64,000 nucleotides of DNA from Cordilura impudica (lineage: Eukaryota; Arthropoda; Insecta; Diptera; Scathophagidae), in contig OY821520.1 of NCBI GenBank assembly GCA_963682025.1, positions 138,702,738 through 138,766,737 of the forward strand. Direction: 5' to 3'. Both the position numbers and the translations under genes were made by a program. The notes below the pieces were generated by a model that saw nothing but the letters and a program-made list of their open reading frames with translations, did not search any database and had not been told where the DNA came from. Numbering within the stretch: the stretch's first letter is position 1; each line of letters opens with the position of its first letter. Positions 25,101 to 40,100 of the stretch are shown here, piece after piece.

Positions 25101-28100
25101 ATTTTTGAAGCATTTTTGCTGCAGCATCTTATAAAAAACTTCTAAATTAAAAAATCAAAAAATTTTTAATTGAAATAAAAATGAATTTACTGCCCATACA
25201 AATTTTTGAGGAGAAAGTTCATTTTATTGGGAAATTTTTTAATTGGGGACTAAGTACTCAGCGCCTGGTAAGCATAGTGAACCATTTTTCAAGTCAAAGG
25301 CCTTTTTATTCCGGGCAAGACCGGGTAAAAACAGCTAGTATTTCAATAATATTGTCAATTATTAGTTACTACCCATATATTGATATTAACGCTAGAGAAG
25401 TAAGCCTTCCCTCGCTCATGGCATTACGAAGGTATGTTTTAGTCCTTCTTAACGTAGCAAAGCTTCTTTTTGCTGAAGCTGTTGTGACAGGAATGACATT
25501 TACAATTTTTAACAAAATAAATATATAAATATATTTCCAATGGTATCTACTAGGTTAGAAGATTTTTCTTCTCGTTCAATTCATTTTTGTAAAAAATTAT
25601 AAGATTTTCGTAATCCTTGCATGAGAAGGGGGAGCTACGTTGTATAGAGATTTTATAATATTTTCCTGACAGGTAAATCTATATTTTAGATTAGAAATTA
25701 TTTCGTCTAAATATGGAATAAATAATGTTGCACTGTAGTGTTCCCTTGGCTCTCCGTTTTTATATTGAGCGATACTTTTACGTTCCTACTCTTTTAGGAA
25801 GTTCAAGGCTGATTCCAAAATCATTAGCAATTGTAGAAACCTTTTGAGACAACTTTACCAATTCGTTGTCCACATCTCGGCGTATCGAATTTAATCCATT
25901 TATAACTAAATTAATTTGGTTATAAGTTTTTAGAATATTTAAATTTACTGATTATATGTACTTTGACAACTGATAAGCAAAATTCAAAACAAAGCTGCAA
26001 ATTGCCACATTTAAAATGAACTAAAATTTACATATAAGGTAATGTAAACACCTAAAAAACAATATACAGTGTTGGCCATAACTAAAGCATCCCCTCACTC
26101 AAGAAATGTAAAATCACACAGCCACTAGTCATCAGAAATTTCTTTAATAGGCTTTTGATTTCAAGACCTCTATGTTTGTATGAAATTTACTAATAACACA
26201 ACTACATTCAGACATAATCGCATCCTAAGGCTTTCCCAGCTTTCGATTACTAAGATTAATCATCGATGACGCACTATCTGTTGTAATTCCAGCAAGTTTT
26301 TTTACATCAAGTCCAGCTTTTTTATATTCACAAAGTAGACTAGTCAACAAATCACTACCAGTGGTCCGATTTTTCAATGAACTAATACCCAATAATTCTC
26401 ATAAACATCAAAATCATCAGTGACATCACGGAAAAATATCATAAATTGAGCAGTTGACGAAATATCGGTGGACTCATCAACAGCTAGGGATAAATATGTA
26501 ATATTTTGAGCTCTCTCTTTCAAATATGTTATCAGCGATTTCAACAACCCGGTGCTGAAACATGTTTCTGCACAATGAAATATTTTAAAAATTGTTTGAT
26601 GTATCAGAAGACATTTTTTTTGCTGTTGTTAATAACCCTTTAATGCCCGATGTTGCCTATAGGCTATTTTAGCTTATAACTTCCGTAATTTTTATTTTCT
26701 TCTCCTACGGTTTTTTTCTCAGAGTAGCTTGATATATTGTGCAAGCCTAATTGCATTGTAAGTATTGATAGTTTAATAAATTCTCCCTCAGTAAATGCGC
26801 GAGCTCTTCCGATTCAAGGATTTAATTCTATCTTTGCGTATAACGCCGCAAATGATGCCTATTAATATTAAATTCCTTCATGCAATTGTATTATATTGTA
26901 TTGTATAAAGAGGTATTTGAAGTACTGATCGATTGTACTGCCCTCTGCTAATAGGTTGTCCATATAAAATCTCATCCAACCCTGAAGCCCTCAGGAATTC
27001 GAGGATGTTGGTTGGTTCTAGTAGTTTTATGTCGCTACCTATTATTTGGAAAGAGCCCAGGTGCTTTTTCTTTTATGCATTAACGCTCCACATTCTCCAA
27101 GTATGTGCTCTGGTGATTCGGCTTCCTTATCACAGAATCTGCACATGGGGTTTTCTACGATTTCTATCCTGATCAGATGTTCCCTGAGCCTACAGTAATT
27201 AGTATTCTAATTCCGTTCTACGATAACTCAATGCACGACCCAAATCTCTTACTGTTGTAGCCACCCAACAAGAGTTTGGATTGCCTTAAGCCCAGGTGGC
27301 TCGAGAAAAATTCCCATCTAACATATTTCTCATGTTCCCTGAGTACGCCTTCCCATACTCCTTTTCCTATTCCACAAAACGGTTCCGGCCCTATTAATTT
27401 TGTGGAAGCTCCCCTTCTGGCAAGTTCATCAGCTTGCTCATTACCTTGAATACCAATATGTCCGGGACCCAACACAGGCTAACCTTGTTGTGTTTACCTA
27501 GCTCATTTGGTTTCCATAGACAGTCCCATACTAACTTGGAGTCTGCTTCATAAGAGCTTAGTGCTCGAATAGCAGCTTGACTATCTGATAGTATGGTTAT
27601 GTCCCGTCTTTAGTACTTCCTATTCAAGTTGATTTGTGCACATCTATCGATGGCATAAATTTCTGCTTGGAGAATACTTGTGTATATTCCCATTGACTCG
27701 AAGTATTTGTTTCTAGGCCTGCCCATGTGCCACTTTCGGTTTTTGACCCATCTGTGTAGCATTTGATTGTATCTTCTCTTAGAGAATATGCTGTACTTGA
27801 ATCGCCCCATTCTCTCTTATTGCTGCGGCCTGTAAAAAGTATTTCCTGAAATCATATTTCTTCTCGACCCTGTCCATGGGGCAATCTAGGAGGGAGTAAT
27901 CATTAACTTGACTTATTCGGTTCCATTGCCCTTCATAAAGCCTGGTTAAAGGTTTGTCCCCCCTGATTCTGTTCGCAGTTGCCAGGGCTTTCCTTTGCAC
28001 CTCTATATGTAGTGGGCTTAGGTCCAATAGTGCTTCCAGCGATGCTATTGGAGACGTCCTCATTGCATCCGTTATCCCAATGCACGCTAATCTTTGTATT

Positions 28101-31100
28101 TTACTTAACTCCATTTGAGTTGGCTTCAACACTGTTCTTTTGGCCCACGCTATAGCCCCATAGGTCACAATTGGGTGGACCATCATAGAGTATATCCAGT
28201 GCAAGATGCTGGGTTTACATTCCCAGGTTTTATCCGCTACCCTTCTGCATATTATTGTAGCTCGCTTGGCTTTCTCAGAGATGTGGTCGACATGTGCCTT
28301 CCATGTTAACTTACTGTCCAGTACTATCCCCAGGTATTTCGCCTCCACCTTTGGTTCGATGACTTCCCCCAGAATTTGAATTGCCCTCCATCTTGGAAGT
28401 TTCCTTTTCCTTGTAAATGGTACAATAGTGGTCTTTGTCAGATTGATATTCAATCCTGTTGCCCTACACCATTGACATATAATCCTCAACCCTCTTTGCA
28501 CAATGTCGCATAGGGTTTCCTCGAATTTGCCTCTTGCTATTAAGACTATATCTTCTGCGTAGCCTTGACATTCTATTCCTGCTTCCGACAGTTTCATTAG
28601 TAATTCTCCACAACCGGACTCCACATTAAGGGCGAAAGAACTCCTCACTGTGGAAATCCTCTGGTTGTGTTGACGGCTATGGTCTCCCTTCTGCTGTTGT
28701 TTCTACTGATCTCGTGTGGAGCACTTCTACCATCCATTTTGGTGTCACTGAGCCTACTCCTCTTCGGTTTAATTCCCTTTCAATTACTTCGTGTGAAGTG
28801 TTATTAAAGGCTCCTTCTATATCTAGGAAGGCAAACGGCTATTTCCTTTTCTTTTATTTCTGAATAGTTTCCACTAGGCTAGTAAGAGCGGTCTCTGTTG
28901 ATCTGCCCGCACTATACGCATGCTGGTTTGGATGCAACGGCATCTGCTGTAATATTCCACATCTTAGATAGTTGTCTACAGCTTTTTCCAAGTGTTTTTT
29001 GAGCATAAAAGATGTTAGGCTTATCGGTCTGAATGATTTTGGATGAGCGGTGTCCTTCTTCCCCACTTTGGGTATGAACACCACTCTTGCCCTCCTCCAT
29101 GCCTTTGGTATATACGTCAATTCCAAGCTGCTACGCCCGATATTTATCATGAATTGTAATAATTCCTTCAAGCCCATTTGTAAGAGGGCAGGAAACATAC
29201 CATCCGTTACAGGGGCTTTATGTGGTTGAAAAGTACCTAAAGCCCATTCTAATCGTTCCCTAAAACAAATTGCAGCTGCTATTTGCCTGCTCGCCGGACT
29301 AGGTTTTTTTGGTCTGTTACTCGACAGCTCGTTGTCATCTGCGATAATTCCTGGAAAGTGTGTCTTTAGTAACAGCTCTGCCCTATCTCGGCCGTTCTTA
29401 GAGTAACTACCGTCCTCTTTATTAAGTGACATTGTCATTTCTGGCCCATATTTCGCAAAGGCTTTGTATAACCTTGCTGTTTTTGGAAGAGATTCTATAT
29501 TATCGCAGAAAATTCTAAAGCTAGTACGTTTAGCTTTCCAAATTTCTTTATTATACTCAGTTATTTTGGCTTTATAATGCTCCCACTGCTCGTTTCGCCT
29601 TGCCCCACTGCGTCTTTCTCCTTGCCCCTCGGTTTCTCGGGGCAGCTACAATAGTAGGCATCCAGTAGAGCCCCTTTAAGTTGGGTCATACTGTCCTCGA
29701 GCTCATATTGATTTCGTATGCGCTTGCTCGATGTTATGCCTTGTAGGTTGTGGTAAAGGATTTCATTGTACTTCTCCCAATTCGTTTTCCTGGGATTTCT
29801 ATATGAAGATGCCTGTATATGTAGGCCCTCTAGCGAAAATTAAATTATTCTATGATCCGACAGTGAAACCTCATCGGATACCTTCCAATTTCTTATAATC
29901 CTAGCTAAGCTTGGACTGGCTACTGTAATGTCTAGGACCTCCTCTCTAACTCTTGTAACGAATGTAGGTCTATTCCCCTCATTTAGTATTTCTAGGTTAG
30001 ATGCTACTAGGTATTTTAATAAGTACTCACCCCGATAATTTGTATCAGTGCTTCCCCATGTTGTATTGTGTGCCTTGGCATCGCATCCCAGTATAAGCTG
30101 TAGATTCTGCTTTCTACAGAAGTCCACCAGCTGCCGTACCTCTGTCGGCGGTGGTGAAGCTTCATCGCCCGGAAAATATGCTGATGCTATTACTATCACC
30201 TTCTTGCTGCCCTCAATGTAGCTCGACAAATTAAGCATATAACTTTTTTTTATTTTCGTTAACAAAATATTTATATGTCCAAAAACTATGAAAATTTCTG
30301 TTTTCAGATACTAATGTTCTTTTAACTGATTGGTAATTAGTTGTTATAAAAATTACAATTAATTCAATCAAAAACAAAATTAACTATAAACGTACATGCA
30401 ACTGTTTAAAATGGTTGTTAATAATATTCTTATCTTTCACTTCAGAAATAAAAATACAAAGAGAAAAATATATAAAACCTAGATAAAATTCTTATACTTG
30501 TTAAATCTTAATGGCATGCCATGAAAATTTGGTAATAAAAACGGTATCTCAAAAAATTCGGATATCGAAGAAAAGAACAAAAATATTTCCAGTACATTGA
30601 TGTGTTAAATCTCGAATATTGTATTAAAAAGTAAGATAAAAATTTTTAATTGCGGAAATGTTTTCTAAATGAACATATATGTATATATATATTTTGGAAT
30701 TTGTATTAAATTTACAGTATCGACAGTAATTATATAAAATAGCCACACAAAATATGATAAAGGCCGGATCGCTGCCCTATACCATGCAGTTTGAGACAGG
30801 GTCTTGGAGTTATTTTGAGTCGTTCGGTATAAGAAAAGGTGGGTTGGGTCAAATAATTTGACCAAAGAATGGTATACGGTTTAACAAATCAAGTCTCAAT
30901 AAATTTATATTTGACTTTTTTTTAATGAACGAAATTTAACTAAGCGAGAATCTTCGCTATTTATTGAGTCATTTTTGGTACATACCTAGTCCAGCAGTGT
31001 CCTATTGATTAGAGTAAAAACTAGAACTTATTGTAACTATAGATTGTCCATTTACGGGGCTAAATATGCACCGATTTACATCAATTCCAATAACGATCGT

Positions 31101-34100
31101 ATAGCAAATATGATTATGAGTCGATTGTAATAACAATCAGCAGCACAAACTCATTATACTCTGACCAATGAATGGCCTTCGACAATTGTAGGCGATATAT
31201 TATTTTTGTTTTGCCTTTCGATATTTTAATTTTTCAGACGTACGTTCTCGTCAAAATAACAGGTTCCATTGTAGATCCATCATTATTGTTCACCATTTCA
31301 ATAAAACAACTTTAAATATTTAAAAACTACTAAAGCCTGTATGATTTCAAAATAAAAAGTAATGGTTTAAATATGTGGGGCGGGGGCAGATAATTTAGTT
31401 AATGCCTTACGATTGTTTTTTTTGTTCTTAATTAACCATTTTTAATTGTAATTATTTTAGATATAACAATGAACATCATACGATTGATTGTCGATTGCAT
31501 GTGTCAAGATGTAATAAAAACGTAATGAAGTACAAATTGGAAAATCTTAGCAGCTATACTACATATAAGGTGTATATAATCGCTTATACAACTGCAGCCT
31601 CCGATCATAGTAATGATATAACGGTTGAAACTCTGGTTGGAAGTGAGTAACACGAATGCAATCGAAGAGATTCTAACAAAAGTTTTAACAAATTCTTTCT
31701 TTCAATGTAGTACCATCAAATCCTCGCGACATACACACAAATCTAAAGTCCAAGTCCCAAATTGTATTACAATGGTCCAGACCAGAAGTGCCATCAGGAC
31801 GGGTGGAATTCTACGAAGTGTCTATTAGTGTTTGGTATAATGATCAGTTGCAGCGAGAACACATTTCGGGTATTGTCGGTGCCAATGAGTGTGTTTTCAA
31901 TAAACTCGTATGCATAGATGTCGATTATCGCTTTGAAATAAAGGCACGTGCGGTTAATGTGGTACAACGAGATACAGAAATTGATGATTATATATTTGCT
32001 ACAAATAATCTAACAAGCGGTGATGTGGAGGAGGCGGCGGCGGCGACATCGACGACGACGACATTAGATTATCATATAGAAAACAATGACTTAAAATGCG
32101 TTGGTACGACGCTCAGTGAAGAAAAACAATTGGCGATCATACAGAGCTATCGTAATGCCAAAAAATATGTGCAATATCACTCGGTGTGGGTAACTGGGCC
32201 AGGTACAACTTGTACTGTTACAAATTTCAGTCGCATTACAATGTTGGCGTTATTGGTGGTGGTTTCATCGTTGGGAGTTATGGCCGCATTCTATGTGGCC
32301 CGTAACAAATATCAAGAAATGTCAAAAATCTCCTGCACCCTACCACCGGGCCTGGAGGCAATGACTTATCAAACTAAAGACATTAGTGGTGATGGAGGAG
32401 ATTTTCGTCGTAGTAAAGACTCGTTCTACAACAATGAAAGTCGTCGTCTTTTGTCCTCCATCAGCCACGATTCTGGCTATGCATGTAATAATGGTGATCA
32501 TAACAATGGTGGACTTCATGGTATAACAGGAAGTTTAGGAAAATGCAGTGGTTACATAGGTTCTGATCATTGCACCGATTATTGTGCAGAAGAAACCCTT
32601 GTAGCCACCGACGGTGTAAGTGGCGATAGTTGTGTAATCGATCAAACACCTGTTGTCGATGATGCCTACATGGTTATGGAATTATTGAAGCCAAATGACG
32701 GTAAGCTATCAACATCATCTTCCACCACAGCCTTTGACAATCTACTGTCACAGTCCGGCATTAATGGTGGCTACGTACAACCTAGTCTATCGGCAATAGC
32801 GTCATTGAGCGGTACAAAAACTACAGTACCTCACTTTTCCAACACACAATTGCCTTCATCGTTCATGCCCACAGATAATGGGTATATTAAACAAATACCT
32901 TTCCCTGCGCACAACACACAAATGATACCATCCGAGAATGGTTATATTAAGCCAAACAATCTTTTCAATTGGCCACAGGAAAAAATAAATCGACCAATAT
33001 CTGTGGAACAAATGGCAGCTGCAACAAATATAGAAGGTTTGCCAATTAATTGTTCGGGCTATGTAGCGCCACAACTACTACAACAGGTTAGTCTTACAAT
33101 ATTTATTTTTTCTTTGCATATCGCCCGTTGTACGTTTAGAACATAATTTAACCGATTTCAGAAAACATTAAGTAATTAACTTTGGTTGACAAACATTTTA
33201 TAGAAATTCGAAATATCTAATTTACAGTGAAGTTCTTACTCTTAGTTGCAAACAATCATTGCAAACATTTTATATGGTGCAAAATCCAGCCCACTGGGTT
33301 TAGTGGTTGTATATTGTATTGTAATATGGTCCAGTTGTGCAATTAAACTTTATTAGACAGAAAACAGAAAAAACACAAAAAATAAATCCTAGGATTCAAC
33401 GCGAAAAAAACATAAATCAGTTAACAAAAATTCATTTAACTTTTTAAACTCTTTCTTTTAACTCGTACTCTCTGTCTGTCTGTCTCTCTGTCGTGGGTCA
33501 ACCTCATTCCCTCTTATATAATTGATCTGAAACTTGGCCTATAGTCTTGTTGTGAGTACAGATTAATTTTGGGGTAGTCACGCACAGTCACGGAGTGATC
33601 GAAATGTCATTTTCCCTCATCCAATCGCTCTTAAACTTGGTCCATACACTTGGTGTGAACCTCACTTCCCTCATCCGATCGATCTGAAATTTCGTCCATG
33701 GACTTGTTGTGGCCAAAGATTAATATTAAGGTAGTCACACACAGTCGCGCATAGTCACCACAGTCATGGAGTGATTTAAACCCCATTTCCCCTCATCCAA
33801 TTAATCTGAAACTTGGTCAATAGACTTGTTATGACCAAAGATTAATTTTAAAATAGTCACGCAAAGTCACGCACAGTCACGGAGAGATTCAAAACTCATA
33901 TGTAGAAGTTAAGAAAGAGTTTTAATAAAAACTTTGTTTTTATGGGTTAGATTATTAGTTGTAATAATGTAGTTTTCATTGACTTCAACACAAATACTTT
34001 TGAAGTTGTATTTTAAACAAGTTTTCAGATAAAAAATTTCCGTGTATACAATATTTCAAAAGTGAAAATGAAAAAAATAATAATATTATATGTTTCAACC

Positions 34101-37100
34101 ATGAAAAACACATTCGGCCATGTTCTGTAATTCTCTTTATGGTGAAAATGAAAATTTCATACATTATTTAGGTTTATAGTTTCGAAAAGTGATTTCAAAT
34201 TGATTTTTTGTTTTTAAAATCTATTTTGTCTATTTTATTCCATCTACCTGATTAATATTTTTTGCAGTTTCAACCATTTTTATTTTATACAGTGTAAGAT
34301 TAATAGTTTGTTGATTGGAGCAATAAAGAAATTGTTATTATTATTTATTAGATTTATAATTATAACTTAGAAAATTAATATTTTCAATTATATATTCTTC
34401 CTTTATTTACATATTTTAACAAATTTGATATTTACATATGAGATCTTATCTTTACATAAAGATATTGCAACAAATAATATATAGGATCTAAAGACGTTAA
34501 ATAGTTTTTATTTTATTTTTTAATGATTTTTAAAGGAAAATGGGAGGGAAAAAACCTTTATATGATTTAATAAATTCAAATACTATCTGAAAATATTTAT
34601 ATGCTTATAGAAGGTTTATTAGAAATAATAGACCTCTATAAGCATATAATTTTCAATTTGGTGATTTCTTTTTAATTTTACGTTATTTCTCTACATTCTC
34701 TTATCAGTGGGTAAGAGGAATTTTCAATTTTGGCAAAGTAATTATTGTTAATCCTTGTTATGAAATCGATAATTTTTTCATAACCTGTTTCTTCATGAAG
34801 AAGATTTGTAGGATACCTCCAGGGCTTTTTATTTATCATTTTAAGACATTTGTTTTGTATAATTTGTAAGCGTTTTAGGTGGCAGTTGGCAGCGTCACTC
34901 CAAATAGGACACGCGTATGTTAATATCGGCCTTATAACACTTTTGAAGAGTAGATTTTTGTTTTTGGGGTTTAGAAATGATCTTCTATTTAGTAGTGGCC
35001 ATAATGCTTTAAATGATTTTATAGCTTTTTGACACGTAGCCATAATATGTTGTTTAAAAGTAAGCTTTTTGTCCAAGACAACTCCGAGATATTTGACATA
35101 ATTAAGTACATTTATGGTATTATTTCCAATATGAAGATGACGTCTTGGCAGTCTTTTGGGAGATTTGTTGAACGGAAAAATAATTGCGTGGGTCTTGTTT
35201 GGATTAATTTTAATTTTCCATTTGTGAAAATATTTACTGCAATTAACAAGTCCCTTTTCCATTTTCTTCAGGAGTGCACTTGTAAGTTTGTTTGAAGAAA
35301 TTAACGCAGTATCATCTGCGTAGTAAGCAACTTTCATATATTTCGGAACTTTGAAATCGGATGTATATATCGAGTAAAGCAATGGCGACAAGACTGATCC
35401 TTGGGGTAACCCTGTGGTAATGGTTTTTGGAGATGATGTTTCATTATTAATCGCAACTTTAAAGCTTCTGCCGTGAATGAAATCTGAAATAAGTTTGCAT
35501 AAATAGTTTGGTATATTTGCATCAAGAAGTTTAAATACTAGGCCATTATGCCAAGCGGTGTCAAACGCTTTTTCGATATCCAACAATATTAGACCCGTTG
35601 AACGTTTATTGTTTTTATTGCTGATTATTTGATTTTTAATTCTGTTTATTTGGTGAGTAGTGCTATGCCCTTTTTTAAATCCAAATTGTTCTTTAGCAAC
35701 AATAGAATTGGTCGTTACAAATTCACTAAGACGAGAATGTAGTATTTTTTCAAATATTTTACCTAAGTTACTTAATAAACTAATAGGTCTATAGCTATTT
35801 GGGTTATTTTTTGGCTTATTAGGTTTATTGACAGCTATAACCTTAGCATTTTTGAAATGGTTTGGGAAATAGTTGAGTTTGATGCAGCTGTTAAATATTA
35901 TAACCAGTAATTTTAGAGCTTTGAGTGGTAGTTTCTTTAAGAGCAGGTTGGGAACATTGTCAAAACCAGGAGATTTTGAGGATTTTATTGATGAGACAAT
36001 ATTCATTACTTCTTCTAGAGATGTATAAATTGCTGACTCAGAACTGGGATTTTCCTTCTCAAAATTATTTACTGTTGTATTTATTACTATATCCGCTGAG
36101 TGGTTGTAATTCGAAGTGAGGTTATTTGCTTTGACAAATGTATTTGCCAGGACTTCAGCCTTGTCCTTATCAGATGTTATCCTTGTATTTCCAACCTCAA
36201 GGTGAGAGATTTGATGATTTCCTTTTCCTCGCAAGTTCCTGCTTATTCTCCAAAATGATTTATCACCTGGTTTTAAATTGGATAATAATTGACACCATTT
36301 ATTATTGTGTTCCGAATTAATACATTTATCAATCATGTTACTTAGAAACTTAGTACATTGATTATAAAAAGTTTGCTCGGCTATATTTGAAGATCGTTGG
36401 CTTTTTCTTTTAAAGCTTCGTCTTAGTTTAATATATTTCACAGTACTTTCTGGTAATGTGAAATTATTTTGTTGAGTTATTTTAGGTGTAGACGCATCCC
36501 TTGCTTCAAAAACTACATTTATAAATTTTTGTATTTCCTGATCAATTACTGCCTTGGTATTGTATATATCCGAATTTAACGAGATTTTATTTTCTAAAAA
36601 ATTCATATAAATGTTCCAGTTGGTTGCACTATAATCATAATAGTTGAGGTCCACCTGCGAGGCCACTGATCTTTTAAGTGTACACATAATGGGGCGATGG
36701 TCTGATGGTATTTCGTAATCCATTGTCTTTACGTCTATATATAAAGCGGTATTGCTTATAATAATATCGACTGTAGATGCTTCGCGATTGTGTTGATGGG
36801 GGAATAGGGTTGGACTATTAGGATAGTGTATAAAAAAATTGCTTGATTGCTGTAGATTGTTCAGTGCGATTCCTGCAGTATTATTTGAACGGCAATTCCA
36901 AGAGCAATGTTTGGCATTTAGGTCACCAAAAACTATATATTCAGATTATTAGTTGTAATAAATACTTTTGAAGTTGTATTTTATACAAGTTTTCAGATAA
37001 AAAATGTTCGTGTATACAATATTTAACAAGTAAGAAAATTATATTCGGTCTAGACCTACTATACGATACCCTATACCATGCGTTTAGAGACCCTATCTCT

Positions 37101-40100
37101 TAGGCCCAACTAATTGGATATAGAAAATAAGCATAAACCAAATTTGGGTGGCATTTTTATTAATTTTTTTGGCTGCAGATATGAAAAAGTTCATATCGGA
37201 TGCTATGTCTATATGGGGACTAGGTCCAAAAGTGGACCGATCCTGACCATGGTTGGTAAAGGCTCTTGTATTTTGCGAAAATATATACAGACAAGCAGCT
37301 CTATATGGGGTCAAAGGGATCATTTTTGGACTACTCATTAATGGATGTAATGAACGGATACAAACCCAATTTGAGTAAGATCTATATGACAATTTGGATC
37401 TTATGGCAATTTATGTCGATTTCATATGGGTAATTTGTATGGGGGCTAGGTCTGAACATGGACCGATTCTCACCAATTTCAATAGCGTTCATCCCATGGC
37501 CGATAAAAGCTTACCTACCAAATTTCATCATATATATTCATATTTGCGACCTGCAGTTTGATTACAAGGTTTACATGGACACACAGACGGACGGACGGAC
37601 GGACGGACATTGTTAAATCAACTCAGAAAGTGATTCTGATTCGATCCGTATAATTAAAGATGGGTGTCGTTCAAATATTTTTGGTTGTTACAAACAGCAG
37701 CACAAAGTCATTATACCCAAACCACATAGTGGTATAGGGTATAAAAATAATAATATGATATGTTTAAACCATGAAAAACACATTCGGACATGTTCTGTAA
37801 TTCTATTCATGGTGAAAATGAAAATTTCATACATTATTTAGGTTTCTAGTTTCGAAAAGTGATTTCAAATTGATTTTTTGTTTTTAAAATCTATTTTGTC
37901 TATTTTATTCCATCTACCTGATTAATATTTTTTTGCAGTTTCAACCATTTTTATTTTATTCAGTGTAAGATAAATAGTTTATTGATTGGAGCAACAAAGA
38001 AATTATTATTATTATTTATTAGATTTATAATTATAACTTAGAAAATTAATACAGATAATACATTTAATTTTTAATATATTGAGCTCAAAAGGAGTTGGGA
38101 TATTAAATAGAATAGGTTTTTAAATATGGATTCCAGCTTGTTTTATAAAATTACATATTTTGGGTTGGTATATTGGGTTGGTCGAACCAAAAATATAATT
38201 TCTAGTTTTGTTATATACTTAACATTCCAGTCAAATGTTTTTAACAGAGATGTAAGATCTACATGATGTGACTATGGGTTGAGAACGTGTGTCCTAATCG
38301 AAATCTAGAGAAACATTGGATTTGAGATATGCTAACGTTGGTAGATGGGGATGATTATATTCGGACTAGTTTCATTTTTTATTTTTTTGTTGGATAACCG
38401 TTTTTATATAGTTCTATATATCAATTTTTTCAGGTTTATTTTCCGATTCAATAGGTGTTTTGTAAGCAAATCTGGCTGCTTCATCTGCGTTTACGTTCCC
38501 TGTAATGTTGGTGTGGCCTGGGACCCATATAATTTTCAATGTTTTTGGATTTTTTGTTTAAAGATCTCAAACAAGATTAATTTTGTTTCATCTATTGGAT
38601 AGTGAGTTAATAATTGATTTGATAACCGATAAACTGTCACTGCAAATAACTGTTCTGTGTTGTTTATTAAGAGAAATATATATAACGCTGATAATGGCAG
38701 AAGCTTCGGCGGCAAAAACTGATTTTGGATGCCCGAACTTATTGCCTTGTGATATAATCCTTTAATAATGTTCATAGTAGATTTTGCTGTATAACCAGTA
38801 AACAGAGAATCGGAGTTTTTGTAAGTTGCATTAAGGTGTTAATATGAATAGAGCTTTTTCGATTCGACAAAAACGAAAGTATATTGGTTCCTTGAATTAA
38901 AAACTTTTTAAGAAAAAAGTAGTGTCCTTTCCAGGTATAATTTTTTGTAAATATAATGCCTAATATTTTTAATTGGTCAACATTCTGGATGCTGGTATTA
39001 TCAATGCTTATAACGTAATTTTGTATATCACACAATTTCTTTTTCCATATATGTAGCTTTTTGGTTTTTTCAAAAGATATTTTCGCACCAGATTTTAAAG
39101 AACATCTGTGGACTTTGTTTAATGTATTCTTGTAAAATATCGTTGCATTCCAAGTTGTTATTGTTTTGCATAAGATATTAAGATCATCTGCATAAATACA
39201 ATGATCAACATATTAATTACTAGCAGATTCGAGCGCTCGAAATTCGAGTGCAATTTCTAGGCAATTTTATTTCTCAACTTAGCCAATTCACAAACCAAAA
39301 TTTTTTGGTTTATTATTATTGTGAATGAAGATAACAAACAAATTAACAAATTTAATAAACACACACCTAGCAATTTTAAATGCAATTTACACAAAATAAA
39401 GGAAAAAATTAAAAAATCTGTAAATCTAGTGAACAGCTAAAAAGAAATACATTTCAAATAATATACGCTTGGTCAAAGTCGGGATTATTATTTACTATTT
39501 ATTAATAGATTTTCCAGTTGTATGTACATATTCATTAATTTACAATATTTTGTATCTATATTTGGCATAACTTAATGTTGTGAGCCAGGTTGGCACTTAT
39601 AATTTTTTATTATTTAATTCATTTGAAATTATTTTAATGTATTATATAAAAAGGAATAAGATTTTTACAAACAGAAACGAATATTTTTATAATATGGAGA
39701 CTACTTATATATCAAATTCATTCATTATTAATTTTCGATATTTTAAAGATAATTCTAGATCCATTTAAAATGTTCAGTACGTCGTTCATACCAAATAGTC
39801 TTAATCTTAGATCTTTGTAAATTGGGCAAACACCTACAAAGTGATAGGTATTCTCCGATGCATTTAAATTACAGATTGTGCAGATACTATTTGTGTTGTT
39901 CGTGAAGGATCTGGCATTTAAGTCAAGTAGACCCCCTCTGGCTTTTATTATCATACTAGTGATGCGAGATGAAAAATTCATAGCAAGTAAAGGTGTAACG
40001 TTGTAGTTTAAATGGCAATAAAGATCATGGCTTAGTGAGTTCGTTGCGTTTAATACATTTTCTTCACGTTCTTTTATTTCTAATAAACTTAGTATCGAAT

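Larger units (their letters stand above)
22628..25338 (+). mobile_element. Non-autonomous Helitron with internal minisatellite (family 2)
   Basis: Starts TCTATATATATAAAATTC and ends in a CCGG hairpin (CCGGGCAAGACCGGG) followed by TAAAAACAGCTAG, flanked by A and T: the TC...hairpin-CTAG signature with A/T target. It is 2711 bp. Inside, in order: a 155-bp tandem array, an AT spacer, a GC-rich block, and the hairpin end. A second copy with the same order lies inverted at 47938-50411. No intact Rep or helicase is encoded. Confidence 0.85.

Noticed and set aside
25181..25528. 115-codon + strand frame
   Set aside because: Most of it is the 3' end of a Helitron and it crosses the element boundary at 25338.
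33087..33146. Extension of the dome frame beyond 33086
   Set aside because: The GTTAGT donor at 33087 and exact phase 0 match to the exon at 45252, with a conserved-type tail motif, support splicing. The extension is only 19 codons of intron.
39220..39260. Palindrome TTCGAGCGCTCGAA as a transcription factor site
   Set aside because: Its position 4 nt before CTAG and its recurrence at Helitron ends explain it as the Helitron 3' hairpin.
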